Positions 31,999 to 43,098 of a stretch of DNA of 64,000 nt are shown here, one piece after another. The stretch is from NCBI GenBank assembly GCA_019925095.2, contig CM034398.1, forward strand, positions 1,994,001 to 2,058,000. The letters run 5' to 3'. Origin of the DNA: Dendrolimus kikuchii. Its lineage: Eukaryota; Arthropoda; Insecta; Lepidoptera; Lasiocampidae. The translations under genes were made by a program, and so were the position numbers. The notes beneath the pieces are model-generated. The model saw only the letters and a list, made by a program, of their open reading frames with translations. It searched no databases and was not told the origin of the DNA. Each line of letters opens with the position of its first letter. Positions within the stretch are counted from its first letter, which is position 1.

Positions 31999-33710
31999 TA
32001 CAAAATATAGAATTATACATGTCTATTATGTAGATAAATATAATTGAAATGGGGTTGGAGACGCGAGGCTATGGCGTCCTGTTTCTGCACAGTGTTCACA
32101 GGAAAAGAGTTGAGGAGGATAGGAATTTATTGACAAGGTGATGAAAAAAATTTGGACAGAAAACTAGACGCCTTCAGTTTAAATGCAAACAGTAATTTAA
32201 AAAAATTATATTTCCTGACACCCGGAGTGTCCAAGCGCATCCCCTTGCACCCTGTTGCTGATATTGGCGTATACGAAGAGTCAATAACTTGACTCCTTTA
32301 ACAATGGCCTACAAGAACAAGATTTTTTTATTCCCCTGATCTTCTGGACAAACATTTTATGCTTTTTCGTTCTTTTCTAATCTTTTTTTTATTGCTTTTT
32401 TATTTTTTCGAAAACTAATTACAGTGGGTTCTTAGGTCTATTACATCCTTTCTCAACAATAAGGTTAGGATCGTTGTATCTACGCCAAATGGCTCGTCTT
32501 TACGTTTGTTCCTTCTCATATGCGTTCTTATGATGGCTGATTAGCCAGAGTACTTCTGTAACCTCTTTAACACAGTGTTTTATAGTTATTTTTTTTTTGT
32601 AAAATGGTGCCGTGTGACGTTAGGGAGAAATATGTCAAAATGTCGGTGCAATCATAGACTATGGGCAATTGGGCATATGTCATAATGACGTCTCGTAGTG
32701 AAAAAAAAAAGTAGGATAATACGCAATACAATTTTACATTGGCCCCGCAGCTAATGCTCCAATAATTAATATAAATGAAAATATTAAGCAAGCATGCATG
32801 TGTCTATAGAATAAGGCTGCGCAGTAACAATTTTTTTATATGAATAGCCATTTATTACGCATTCAAGTGTTGCTAGAAAAGAAAAGCCATAAAGTTTGAT
32901 CAGACCTCTTATCTGTTTTGTTAACACTGCCGATAAATATTAATTAATTAAGATAGCACAATCGAAACTGCCCTGCCTGTGTTTGAGTCGATTTCAAGTG
33001 GAAATCGAGCTAAACTTATGATGTACGAACATAATAAATGCAATAAAACTTAAATTCATCAAATATGTCTATGTACTGGTTATTATTTGGAGCTAGCAAC
33101 TCGACACCAGGGTTCTGCACTAGCAACACTGGTTCAGTCTTGTTTGGATTAGTGTCAATAACAATTTAAATGGCATTAGTCGACCGCACGCAGAGATCTT
33201 ATGGGACTACTTTATTAAATACTTTCAAAAATCATTTTTAAAATTTTAGAGAAAATATAGTCACAGGTCATTTTTTGGCATTAAAAAAAATTTGCAACTC
33301 AGTTGGTAGTAGACGTGAAATTCAAGTTGAGTGATGAGTAAACAGAAAGTATATGGTTCAGCACAGCTCATTAACTATCTCTGAGTGCGGTGCAGTGCAG
33401 CGACAATCCAAAGCAATCTCGGAACAATAATATATATATATATGTGTATTAAAGGAATGAAATTTATCAACTCTATGAAATCTGTGGCCATAAACAATTG
33501 AAATAGTTATATGTATTATTAATTTTATAATAATTATCTGTGGTCATAACCTCATTTGACGGAAGCATTGGATTACATTATAAGACATATTAATAAGTTG
33601 TTAAATAACTGCATATACTTTGCCTATTTTAATATTAGGCTCAATTTTCTTTTATAGAACTAATTTACCAAGCTGTATTAAAATCATAAGTATGCATTTA
33701 ATACCAAAAT
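31998..33710. other. no gene seen
   Basis: AT-rich intergenic DNA. A (TA)n tract of 8-10 repeats lies near 33430. No supported feature. Confidence 0.4.
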
Positions 33711-33901
33711 AACCCACAGCCAGGTGGAAGGGTATTTGCCAATCTGGAAGGCTACCAACCCCTGGTCTAGAGTATACCGCCATACCTTGAGTTGTGTTCC
33801 GGCATTAGTGGCCAGCCTGCCTTTAAGAGAACTGCAGCACATTGTTAACACCTGTCGTTTGCAAATGTCCACAGGCGATGGTAACCACTCTCTATCAAGT
33901 T
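33711..33901 (+). mobile_element. old, diverged 'S' repeat
   Basis: Acccacagccaggtggaagg, atctggaaggctaccaa, gttgtgttccggcattagtg, tgcaaatgtccacaggcgat: collinear with S but with several small deletions. Confidence 0.75.
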
Positions 33902-34006
33902 GTGACAAATTAGGATAAAGTCAGTTCGCCAAAAATCGCCATGCAATTCTTCCTTTAGATTGCCTCAAAATATGTGCTACATACATCTTTATACATAAAG
34001 AATATG

Positions 34007-34190
34007 GTTTTTTTTATTGCAGGAGTTCAGCAGACAGGCAAACGGCCCACTTGATGGAAAACGGTTACCATCGCCTATGGACATTTGCAACACCAAAGGT
34101 GCCAAAAATGCGCTGCTGCTCTCTTAAGGGAGACTGGAACCTGGTCACTAATGCCGGAACGCAACTCAAGGTTGTTATGGCGGCATACTC
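34007..34190 (-). mobile_element. SINE-like repeat 'S', 5'-truncated
   Basis: T-run, attgcaggagttcagcag to ttatggcggcatactc, then unrelated sequence. Confidence 0.85.
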
Positions 34191-34291
34191 TGGCAATGTG
34201 CTAGATACGTGTACATAAAGTAAATGTTTTTGGATTTACTTATCACAATGTCATCTATTGGCAGGTGCATGAAGAGGTCTATTTAAATTTG

Positions 34292-34520
34292 CCAGGTGGT
34301 AGGGTATTTGCCCGACTGGATGGCTACCACCCCTGGTCTAAAGTATGTCGCCATAAGAACCTTGAGTTGTGTTCCGGCATTAGTGACCAGGTTCCAGTCT
34401 CCCTTAAGAGAGCAGCAGCGCATTTGTAGCATCTTTGGTGTTGCAAATGTCCATAGGCGATGGTAACCGCTTTCCATGGAGTGAGCCGTCTGCCTGTCTG
34501 TTGATCTCCTGGAATCAAAA
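34292..34520 (+). mobile_element. SINE-like repeat 'S' (short form)
   Basis: Ccaggtggtagggtatttgc to gttgatctcctggaatcaaaa. Confidence 0.85.
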
Positions 34521-34984
34521 TATATATATAATATATATATAATTTTAGACAAAAGTTCAAGGTTATATGTAAATCACAAGATAAAGATCTATAAATAGCA
34601 AGTATAGTGCAGTTATCTACAAGCCGAGTGTAATATCTATTCTATGTAGTTCATATAATCATAACATTAGGTGGGATACCCATAACTATGTATGATGACT
34701 TGTGTTGTAATTATTGCATTTTAGCTTACAAATATATCAGGAACAGATTTTTTTCGCTTTATAATATAATGTAAGTGTACATTTTACATAATAATTGTTG
34801 TTGTTAAATAAAACGTGATTTGGAAAATAGTGCTGAATTTTTTAACTAGTGAAAGTTTCACTATGCCCCATTCATACCACTTTTTTTTGTTTTAAGCGAG
34901 CAAAAGACCCACCTGCTGGAAATGACCACCATTGAGACTGCAACGCCAATTTCAAAACATTCAATACTATTAGAAACCGGCTAC

Positions 34985-35350
34985 ACCCACTTGCCAGAAT
35001 TTCATTTACCATAATTTCATCTGCTATACTGGTCAACAGACATAATATTGTTTCTCATAATTTTATATATCATACTCATTGTTTACTATATTAGTCACGC
35101 GCTAGAAACTTTGTTTCCCATAAAGTCAATTTCAATAACATCATTTGTTATCATCATTGTAAGGCGTAATTATCATATGCCATAACATCATTTGCCATCG
35201 AAATTGCTTCTAGAAAAAAATCATAAAATCGGTTTAAACTAAACGATCAATAGGTTTAGGTTTGGTTAGGTTAGAACATGAAAAACAACGCACGAGTCGA
35301 GCGAGCGTGCCGCCGGCAGCGGCCGGCGAAGTGCTAGAAAGCCAATCGCT
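34985..35350. repeat. degenerate repetitive block
   Basis: Variants of cataatttcatttgccat recur at 34990-35220 with no constant period. They are followed by aggtttaggtttggttaggt and a GC-rich block (gccggcagcggccggc). This looks like a decayed interspersed element; class is not assigned. Confidence 0.35.
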
Positions 35351-36167
35351 TTTTAGGGCAAAGGGAAATTAATTTAGTATGGCGTTGAAATATTCTGTTA
35401 AATAATATTATTGCAATTAATAAAATGGTTAACAATACGTATGGCACTCGTGTCTTTATGGAATCTAATGTACGGGCAAACAAGAGAATGTCACATAACT
35501 TTTATGGTTTATTGCTTATATTTTTGGGGCAAACAATAGACAACCATTAGAAACATATTGTATGGGGGGTGTTTTGGTGTGCAAAAAAGGAAATGAAACC
35601 ATAAATAATATAGTTAAAAACGTTTACTGTTTGCAACACAAATATACATAATAATATGATTAATACGAAACACATGGAAATGCGGCTGCGCGTGCGGGCA
35701 TTTATTATAGTCATCTCTAGCTTCTAAATCATAGATAATACTATATATATAAACTACTAAACGACGTGGCGGCCGGCAATTCCTGCGGGATAATGGAGTG
35801 GTTGATCCTCCCGCGCATACAATGCACTGGGGCAACGTGAGGCTCCGCAGGGATAACGTCGCGCGCTATATTACAATTCTCATAAGAGACCAATATATTC
35901 CTTGATTACAATATTATCTTCTTTCAATGTCGACCCATAGTAATGTAATATACAAATTAAACCAGAAAACAAGTTGAAATTAATCTCATAGGCAAGGATT
36001 TAAGCCTCATCTTTAAGTAATATATTAACCACTAATATGTCACTTATTTCTAGTTTAAAATTGGACATCCAAATAAAATTTAGGTATCATTTTATTTTCT
36101 GTAAAAGTGAGAACTTTTGCGAAGTAAACTTTGACATCATAGATCTGTATATTCATTTTATACTCCA

Positions 36168-36411
36168 TATAATAATAATAATCGGCAGACAAACACACAC
36201 ATTGTATATCCCCAAATTAAGCAAGTTACGCTTGTGTAATGGGTAATATACAACAGACTACTCTGGGGCCGATCCCAGACACCCAGACCATAATAAATAA
36301 CGGAGAAAATACGTTTCCAAAATTTATTATACCTGGAATCGAACCTGGAACCTCTGCGTTGCAGTGAGGTACGCCGGCAAAGGCTTAGCCCGTTCAACCA
36401 CAGAGGCCGTC
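36168..36411 (-). mobile_element. tRNA-derived SINE (ATT tail)
   Basis: Minus strand: cggcctctgtggttgaacgg, a B box complementing ggaatcgaacc, and the tail aataataataat at 36170. Full length and collinear with 28411-28634. Confidence 0.85.
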
Positions 36412-39400
36412 AAATTATCTGAGTGCAAGTTTTTTTACTATTTGATCACTTCCAAGCATTGAGATATAACATGTCTAGAGAGAGCATTGCTAACAAACAA
36501 CATCGCCAAAAACGGCATCAAAAACGCGAAGCGTTGCTAAATTCACTCTGCGTTTTCGGGATATCAGGAAAAAAATATTACCCCATTTTTTATAATTAAA
36601 TATTTTTTTATGTAAGTGAAAAGTTTAAATGATCGTTATGATTTAATCGCTTTATGTGTTATAATTTAATATTACTCAGATGTTTCAGTTTTTTTTAAAT
36701 AAAGTATTAGCAACAAAAGTTGTGTGTCTTGGATCGAACCATAAAAAAATACATGCACAAATAAATTCACAACACATTCATAGCACATGTAGTAATTTTA
36801 ATTTGCAATAAAATGTCTGTACAGACATTAGTACATATTTATAAGTCTGTTAATTACCAATACAAATGTAATAATTCTAACAAAATTATTCATAATGGCA
36901 AATTATTTTTGTGTTACACATCATGTTCACGAAGGTTATGAGATGACTATTTATAACCCAAAGATTATCCTGCGCTAAAAGTCAGTGAAATTATTTGTAA
37001 TAGTAGACTTGGAACGATTCGATAGGTTCATATTGGGTAGTAGGCTTTATGTATAATCCAAAGTTTATATCAGTAGTAGGAACTACGGGGTAGGTACACG
37101 GGATAGTTTAATGCAGGGACTTAAGAGCAACTAAACCACTTAAAAGGGCTATTATAAAAATAAAAATATTCATATCCAAATGTTTTTATACAAACTAGTT
37201 CAGTTTAATTATTTTCTGAACTAAAATTTGTTTTTTATCATATTAATATATTAAATTATTTCTTTATTAGGAATTAATGGAGATGCAGCTAACAGAATAT
37301 AGACAAAATTAATATCTTAATTATGACAACAAAGAATTTTCTATAATATTACTAGCGGCCCGGCGCGGATTCACCCGTGGTCTGTCCCGCTCCCGTGGTA
37401 TAAAGCGTCATGTTATATAGCCTATGACACTCCCTGTTAACGTAGCTTTCCAACAGTAAAATAATTTTTAAAATCGGTTTAGTAGATCCCGAGATTACCC
37501 CCTACAACGTCACAAACTTACAAACTTTACCTCATTATAATATTAGTACAGATAACTCCGACCGAAGCATCTGCTTCAAACGATATTCAGTTTTTTTTAC
37601 ATTCTCTTTGACAATATTTGCAGCACGCATTCTGTCAATTCTATGTCAAACGTCATAAGGTTACATTAAAAAGTTTACATTGTCCAAAGCGCTAAGGTTA
37701 GATTAGAAATAATTTTATATGATGGTTAAGTATTCTTAAATTTTCTAATTATCCTTCACACAACTTACATCTTATCGGTCACGATCATATATAATTATTT
37801 TAGGTACTTTATTTCAATACAATTGTGCTGTTGATAAGAAAATATAAAAAACATAGTGTAAAAATATCTCCGAAAATGATTCAAAATACTTCCTTTCAAA
37901 ATCCATCTCTTTGTCCAACAATATGCTACAATTGGATCCGTAGGAAGTCTAAAACGTAATATAAACTAGTTTAAGAAAACCGGATACACAAACATTACAT
38001 GTTTGTTTTCTATAGATTTTTTTCAATTATTCATATTTCATAAATAAAAAAAATCGTAACAAAAGTCTCCAAATTTTGGAAAATAAGTCACACTTCTCAC
38101 CTGACAACATCAATCAATTCGATAACCTTGAAAATGTCGAAATTAAATTTCACGTTTTTACAAAGAAATCATGAGAAAAGTGTTAAGTTTTCTGATTAAA
38201 TGACATCTCATACTTATCCTTTCCCGTTTTAAAATAGTTCCGACACATTTTAATAGCGCAGGCCGGCATAATTATTTTTTTTGCGAGAGCTCTACCCAGT
38301 AAAGTAATCGAAACGACACTAACAGGCGTGGGAAGCCATTGAAGCCAGTGCACCAATTTTGGTGCACTGTTTTTGGGCCGTTTTTGTGCAATTGATGCGT
38401 GATCTAGACGTTTATATGATCTAAGCTTCCAAGTTAACGCAATTTAGTATGACATGATTTATGTTTTCCTTCACACTCACGAGATGGCGCCAAGTCATTG
38501 GCCAAACAAAATTGCATTAAACATGTTTGATTAGTATAAAACCTCAAACTAAGCACACTGCTCTGGAGCCTTGAAAGTTTCATTTTATAATTAACCAGCT
38601 TTTACCTGCAGCTTTAGATGTGTTAATGACAGTTAATGTTATTCCATTGGAACCTACCATTTTTTCTGGTATTAAAAATAAACTGTATGCTATTCCAGAC
38701 TGTTAACGATGCCAAAATAGTTTGTAGATAGTTTTTGGAAAGTTGTTTTCCACGAAGGCAGTGCAGATGCTGGGATATGGAATAATTTATGACGTCCCCC
38801 GTAATGTCCTCCATTGTTTTATATTTTCGAGAATTTCGGTAATAGTTTAAAATAACGTCCTTTGTAAGACCATTTGAGTCAAAGAAAGATGATCCTGACA
38901 TCTGCCATTGCCATTGTATGTACATATTTTAGAAAACAGTTGTCTAATTTAACCGCATCCTTTGTTTTAATTTAGTGAGGAAACAATTTATTAGTTAATG
39001 GACAGGGGTCGCATTTTCCCAGAAGGGTTGGCTCCAGGCCGGAGAAATCGTGGGAAGCTGCCGCATAATGTTAGTTTTTTTAATATATTTGTTCATATAA
39101 GTAGTGAGTGATCTGCCAAGACAAGTCAGTGTGTATAATCAGTAACTAGAGAGCGGGTTACTGTGTCTAATATTGTATTGTCAGTCAGTGTATTACAAGT
39201 GTGTGTTAGAGTATTAGCTGCAGTGTATTAAAAGTGTGGGTTAGAGTATTAGCTGGAGTGTATTAAAAGTAGTAGTCAGCGGGTTAGAGTCTATACAACT
39301 TAGTTAACATACAAATACGATTGCTGCTTTAATATAGCCAATGGTTATTTTATTGTTGTAAATACAACTCAGTAGCGTTCAAATAAACGACTTGAACCGT

Positions 39401-39631
39401 GAGAGTGACTGGTGTATTATTTCCACCGGCATATCCCGCCAGCACCTCCTACAGGCTTCCACCGAAAGCCCTGTCGGAGACCCGCTACAGTTCTTTATAC
39501 AGACTATAATCTCAGTGCCAAGTAACATCCAGACCCATTCTGGTGTGATTGAGCTACAAAGTTACTCATTTAAAATATTAGAATAGATTTTTTAACCTCT
39601 ATGGAATATGTTTACCATATGACATCAAAAT
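36412..39631. other. intergenic DNA; one repeat and one unassigned open frame
   Basis: A repeat with ctagcggcccggcgcggatt, agtagatcccgagatta and ataatattagtacagat ends lies at 37353-37553. A 100-codon open frame on the minus strand (38623-38925) resembles nothing I know. A 42-bp partial tandem repeat (agagtattagctg) lies at 39190-39280. No supported gene. Confidence 0.4.
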
Positions 39632-39940
39632 ATCCGTGCACGAATGGAGAAAGAATACAATTTCCTGCGGCCGGGCGGCCTGTCGTAAGAGGGACAAAAC
39701 AACCCACAGGCAGGTGGTAGGGCATTCGCCCGACTGGATGTCTACTACCCCTGGTCTAAAGTATGTCGCCATAACAACCTAGAGTTGTGTTCCGGCATTA
39801 GTGACCAGGTTCCAGTCTCCCTTAAGAGAGCAGCAGCGCATTTGTAGCAACTTTGCTGTTACAAATGTCCATGGGCGATGGTAACCGCTTTCCATCGAGT
39901 GGGCCGTGCCTGCCTGCTGAATTCATGCATTAAAAAAAAT
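39632..39940 (+). mobile_element. SINE-like repeat 'S' (long form)
   Basis: Atccgtgcacgaatggaga, gcggccgggcggcctgtcgt to tgctgaattcatgcattaaa. Confidence 0.9.
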
Positions 39941-40113
39941 ATATATGATGAAGTTTTAGTGATTATAATCACAGCCCATAAACATCTCACTGCTGGATTG
40001 AGCCTCCCACTTATAGAAGATACGGACAGTAAACCTACCATGGTCCAAGATGGATGAAGCATCAAAGTTTAATGATAGCCGAATTTAAACTAAAACCTCA
40101 AAAAGAAATAATT

Positions 40114-40644
40114 TTAATGAGACACAAAACCTTTTGTAACAATTCTGCTTACAATCACATCAAGTAAATCGTCACCCTTAGAACTATTTAACTTATAAAC
40201 ACTTTTCACATCATTCATATTGGTTAAACTAGTTAATTCACTCATTGAACATAATTGTCCCTGTATTTTTGGTAATATATCTTGACTGTAGTCTTTGTCT
40301 GGTGTTATTAAAAAACACACTAATAAATTATTTTCTTTTTCAATGCCAAACTTGCTTAAACTCTGTGAAATATTCTTTGTTAATGATAGATTATATAATA
40401 TTTCTGCGTATACAGTTTTGGTTACCATTGAATTATGTTTTTCTGATACAACAGCTTTGTTAGCAGCCACAGCAATTTGAAATGGATCAATAATCAAACT
40501 TGGCTTTATAACAGCACAGTTCCATTCACCTTTTATAATATAATTTCTGATATCTTCAACATTCTCGACGTTTTTGAACAGGTATATATTTAGTGTGGTG
40601 TTTGTATCTTCATCTAAATCACATATATACGGTTCAGGAGACAT
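40114..40644 (-). CDS. Tprkb: TPRKB / Cgi121 homologue, KEOPS (EKC) complex subunit, 176 aa
   Basis: The product is the Cgi121-family subunit of KEOPS, which makes the t6A modification on ANN-decoding tRNAs; this subunit binds the PRPK/Bud32 kinase and assists tRNA binding. Against human TPRKB (175 aa) the match is collinear: LFKNVENVEDIR, then ALxKPSLIIDPFQIAVAANKA-type core (PSLIIDPFQIAVAANKAV), TKTVYAEILYNLS and NISQSLSKFGI, and near the C terminus DVKSVYKLNSSKGDDLLDVI followed by RIVTKG. The whole coding sequence is in one exon. The ATG (40642-40644) lies 7 nt after a splice acceptor (cag, minus strand 40654-40652), so a 5' UTR intron is likely. The gene runs opposite to its downstream neighbour Echdc2, with three MITEs between. 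Membership of the family is firm. Confidence 0.93.
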   Translation of the reverse strand: MSPEPYICDLDEDTNTTLNIYLFKNVENVEDIRNYIIKGEWNCAVIKPSLIIDPFQIAVAANKAVVSEKHNSMVTKTVYAEILYNLSLTKNISQSLSKFGIEKENNLLVCFLITPDKDYSQDILPKIQGQLCSMSELTSLTNMNDVKSVYKLNSSKGDDLLDVIVSRIVTKGFVSH

Positions 40645-40970
40645 TGTATAGCTGAAATATAAGAAAGATTATTTAATAGTAAGTAAATTGAGTTAATAAA
40701 AACAGCTGTAGGTTTGCGAAAATAGGACCGGGAGCTCTAGCCTACAAAGCCAAAGTTTAGCAGAAGCATTGGGTATATAGTGTGCTAACAATGGGGCTGG
40801 CGACTAATTCACAACTACTATGGATACTACGTATAACTAATTCTTAAAGTAGAAAGTACTTATAAAATATGTATAAGTTACATTTTCACAATACGAACGT
40901 ATATCAATTGCGAGCGAGTAATATTGCAATTAATGGAATTTTATCAAGCTTTATACTTACAGATGCCACA

Positions 40971-41010
40971 CTCGTATTATACAAACGTTTGGTTAAGATC
41001 ACTAACTAGA
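40971..41010 (-). other. probable Tprkb 5' UTR exon
   Basis: On the minus strand a strong donor (ATCT then GTAAGTATA) starts at 40970. It pairs with the acceptor at 40652, 7 nt before the Tprkb start codon. The upstream edge (transcription start) is not defined; 41010 is a placeholder. Confidence 0.5.
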
Positions 41011-41244
41011 AAAAAAATACTTAAAATTGAAAAATAAAGTCAATATAGGGTATGATAAACACTGGAATATAGTGAATCATCCATGACTGGAAGTACTAAT
41101 ATTAGTAAAAAAATAAGAATTTAGAAAAGACACAACTTTTGGTTTGAATTTGAGAATTTATTTTTGTTTTTGCTTGATTTACGTGAATAGGCTAAAAACA
41201 CAGACTATATACATCTATACTATCTAAGACACAAACTACTACCA

Positions 41245-41469
41245 GCAGGGCGTTCCATCTGTAGCTCACAACGCCCAAAATGCTCCCTTAGCCGTTCCAC
41301 AAGGCGACCGCGGTCGTTGTGGTCGTGGCGCTCACAACGACCCATGTCAATAGTTGGGTCGCATAACCGTTCCACTTGGGTTTACGATTGTAACGCCGGC
41401 AAGCAAGTGGAACGGGCAAAATCGTGGTCGTGAAAGTGGTCGTTGTGAGTGTCTAATGGAACGTAGCCC
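41245..41469. mobile_element. family B MITE, first of three abutting copies
   Basis: Cagggcgttccat, agctcacaacgcccaaaat at the left and gtggtcgttgtgagt, ggaacgtagccc at the right form the inverted ends. The interior (gacccatgtcaa, gtttacgattgtaac, ggcaagcaagtggaacggg) is shared by all copies. Confidence 0.85.
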
Positions 41470-42183
41470 AGGGCGTTCCATACCCCATAGTAGCTCACAA
41501 CGCCCAAAATGCTTCGTTAGCCGTACCACCTGGCAACTGCCGTCGTTGTGGGTGTGGCGTAAACGTCACTAATGACGTCATCATTTTCGATCACACAGCG
41601 CTCACAACGACCTTGGCTCAAGAGGTGAGTCCAAGCGGGCGTTGACTACAGAGCGTCAATTCTATCTCTGACATTGAAAAATGTGCGATTTTCATTTCAA
41701 CCAATGACGTTTATGTATTTCGTCGTTTATGACATTTTTTAATTTTGTTTTATTGCAGGAGATCAGCAGACAGGCAGACGGCCCACTTGATGGAAAACCG
41801 TTACCATCGCCTATGGACATTTGCACCATCAAAGTTGCTACAAATGTGCTGCTGCTCTCTTGAGGGAAACTGGAACCTGGTCACTAATGCCGGAACACAA
41901 CTCAAGGTTGTTATGACGACATACTTTAGACCAGGGGTGGCAGCCATCCAGTCGGGCAAATGCCCTACCACCTGGCTGTGGGTTGTTAAGTCGCCTCTTA
42001 CGACAGGCCGCCCGGCCGCAGGGAATCGTATTCTTTCTCCGGTCCTGCACAGAGAGCCATATGACATCAACGCCCCATAATCCGTTCCACTAGAGTTTAT
42101 GGTTGTAACGTCCGCAAGCAAGTGGAACGGGAAAAATCGCGGCCGTGAACATGGTCGTTGTGAGCCCCTTCTGGAACGTAGCC
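41468..42183. mobile_element. family B MITE, second copy, split by an 'S' repeat
   Basis: It starts cagggcgttccatacccc directly where the first copy ends and closes at ggaacgtagcc 42172-42182. Continuity across the insertion is shown by the uninterrupted copy at 60300-60680 (reverse orientation). Confidence 0.85.
41736..42059 (-). mobile_element. SINE-like repeat 'S' (long form) inside a MITE, 8-bp duplication
   Basis: The full S sequence from its T-rich end to ggtcctgcacagag. The octamer tatgacat flanks it (41728-41735 and 42060-42067). The corresponding site in other MITE copies (tttatgacatcaacgcccc type) is uninterrupted. Confidence 0.88.
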
Positions 42184-42186
42184 TAC

Positions 42187-42460
42187 CAGGGCGTTCGATC
42201 AGCAGCTCACAACACCCAAAATGCTCCGTTAGCCGTTCCACCTGGCAACCGCGGTCGTTGTGGTCGTGGCGAAAACGTCACTAATGACGTCATCATTTTC
42301 GATCACACAACGCTCACAACGACCCATGTCAAGAGGTGGGTCGAATAGTCGTTCCATTTGGGTTTACGATTGTAACACCGGCAAGCAAGTGGAACGGGAA
42401 AAATCGCGGTTGTGAACGTGGTCGTTGTGAGTACTGAGTCCTTAGTGGTATGTAGCCTCC
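42187..42460. mobile_element. family B MITE, third abutting copy
   Basis: Cagggcgttcgatcagcagc, tcacaacacccaaaatg to gtggtcgttgtgag and a degraded right end (gtggtatgtagcct). Confidence 0.85.
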
Positions 42461-42530
42461 GTGATACAGGCTTGTTGTAATTGACATTCACTTTAAGCTG
42501 TCGGAGTCGGACTGTCAGTTCTGTCACAAA

Positions 42531-42756
42531 GGAGTTTTTGGCGGGAACTGAAAGGAGACGTTGTGCTGTGCAGTTTTTTTTTCTAAAAATGTGTAAAATT
42601 TCTCTAAAATGAACAATAGATGTAGAATATTGATAGTTTTTGAGTAGTAATTATGTGTTTTGTGAGAAATATGAACTGTTTAGTCAAATGTGGCCTTTTG
42701 AGTTTTTACAAGAACTCCGTTGAATGGCGTTAGTTGTAGCCTACAATACAACTGCG
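42531..42756 (+). mobile_element. family A retroposon lacking its A-rich end
   Basis: Ggagtttttggcgggaactg to gtagcctacaatacaactgc, then unrelated sequence. Confidence 0.85.
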
Positions 42757-43098
42757 CGACTATTATACGAAGACTTAAACATCAGAATTGGCTGTATGGA
42801 CTAAAGATTCCTTTGCCTGCCTTTGTGGCGAATACAACTACTACTACTACTACTGTCACTAAGATGCTGACAAGAAAATATGAGAAGGTCAACTGGTCAA
42901 CTTCAGAAATTTGAACCCTAAAACTATTAAAATTAAAGTTCTATTTAAAATAACGAAATTCTTTAAGTTACAATTTCGATAACAATCCCCATTCACAATA
43001 ATTCACATAGTGATAACTGATAACATTGATAAGTTGATCCATTATTTACTCGAGATAGAAGTTTAATTAAATACAATAGAATCGTGCTCGTGACTGAA

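Noticed and set aside
38990..39495. Solo LTR of a Gypsy-type element ending gacccgctaca
   Set aside because: A terminal aca and an AATAAA are present, but no matching tg start or target duplication was found.
43084..43098. GTG start for Echdc2
   Set aside because: The first ATG at 43099 gives a normal targeting peptide; GTG starts are not expected in insect nuclear genes.
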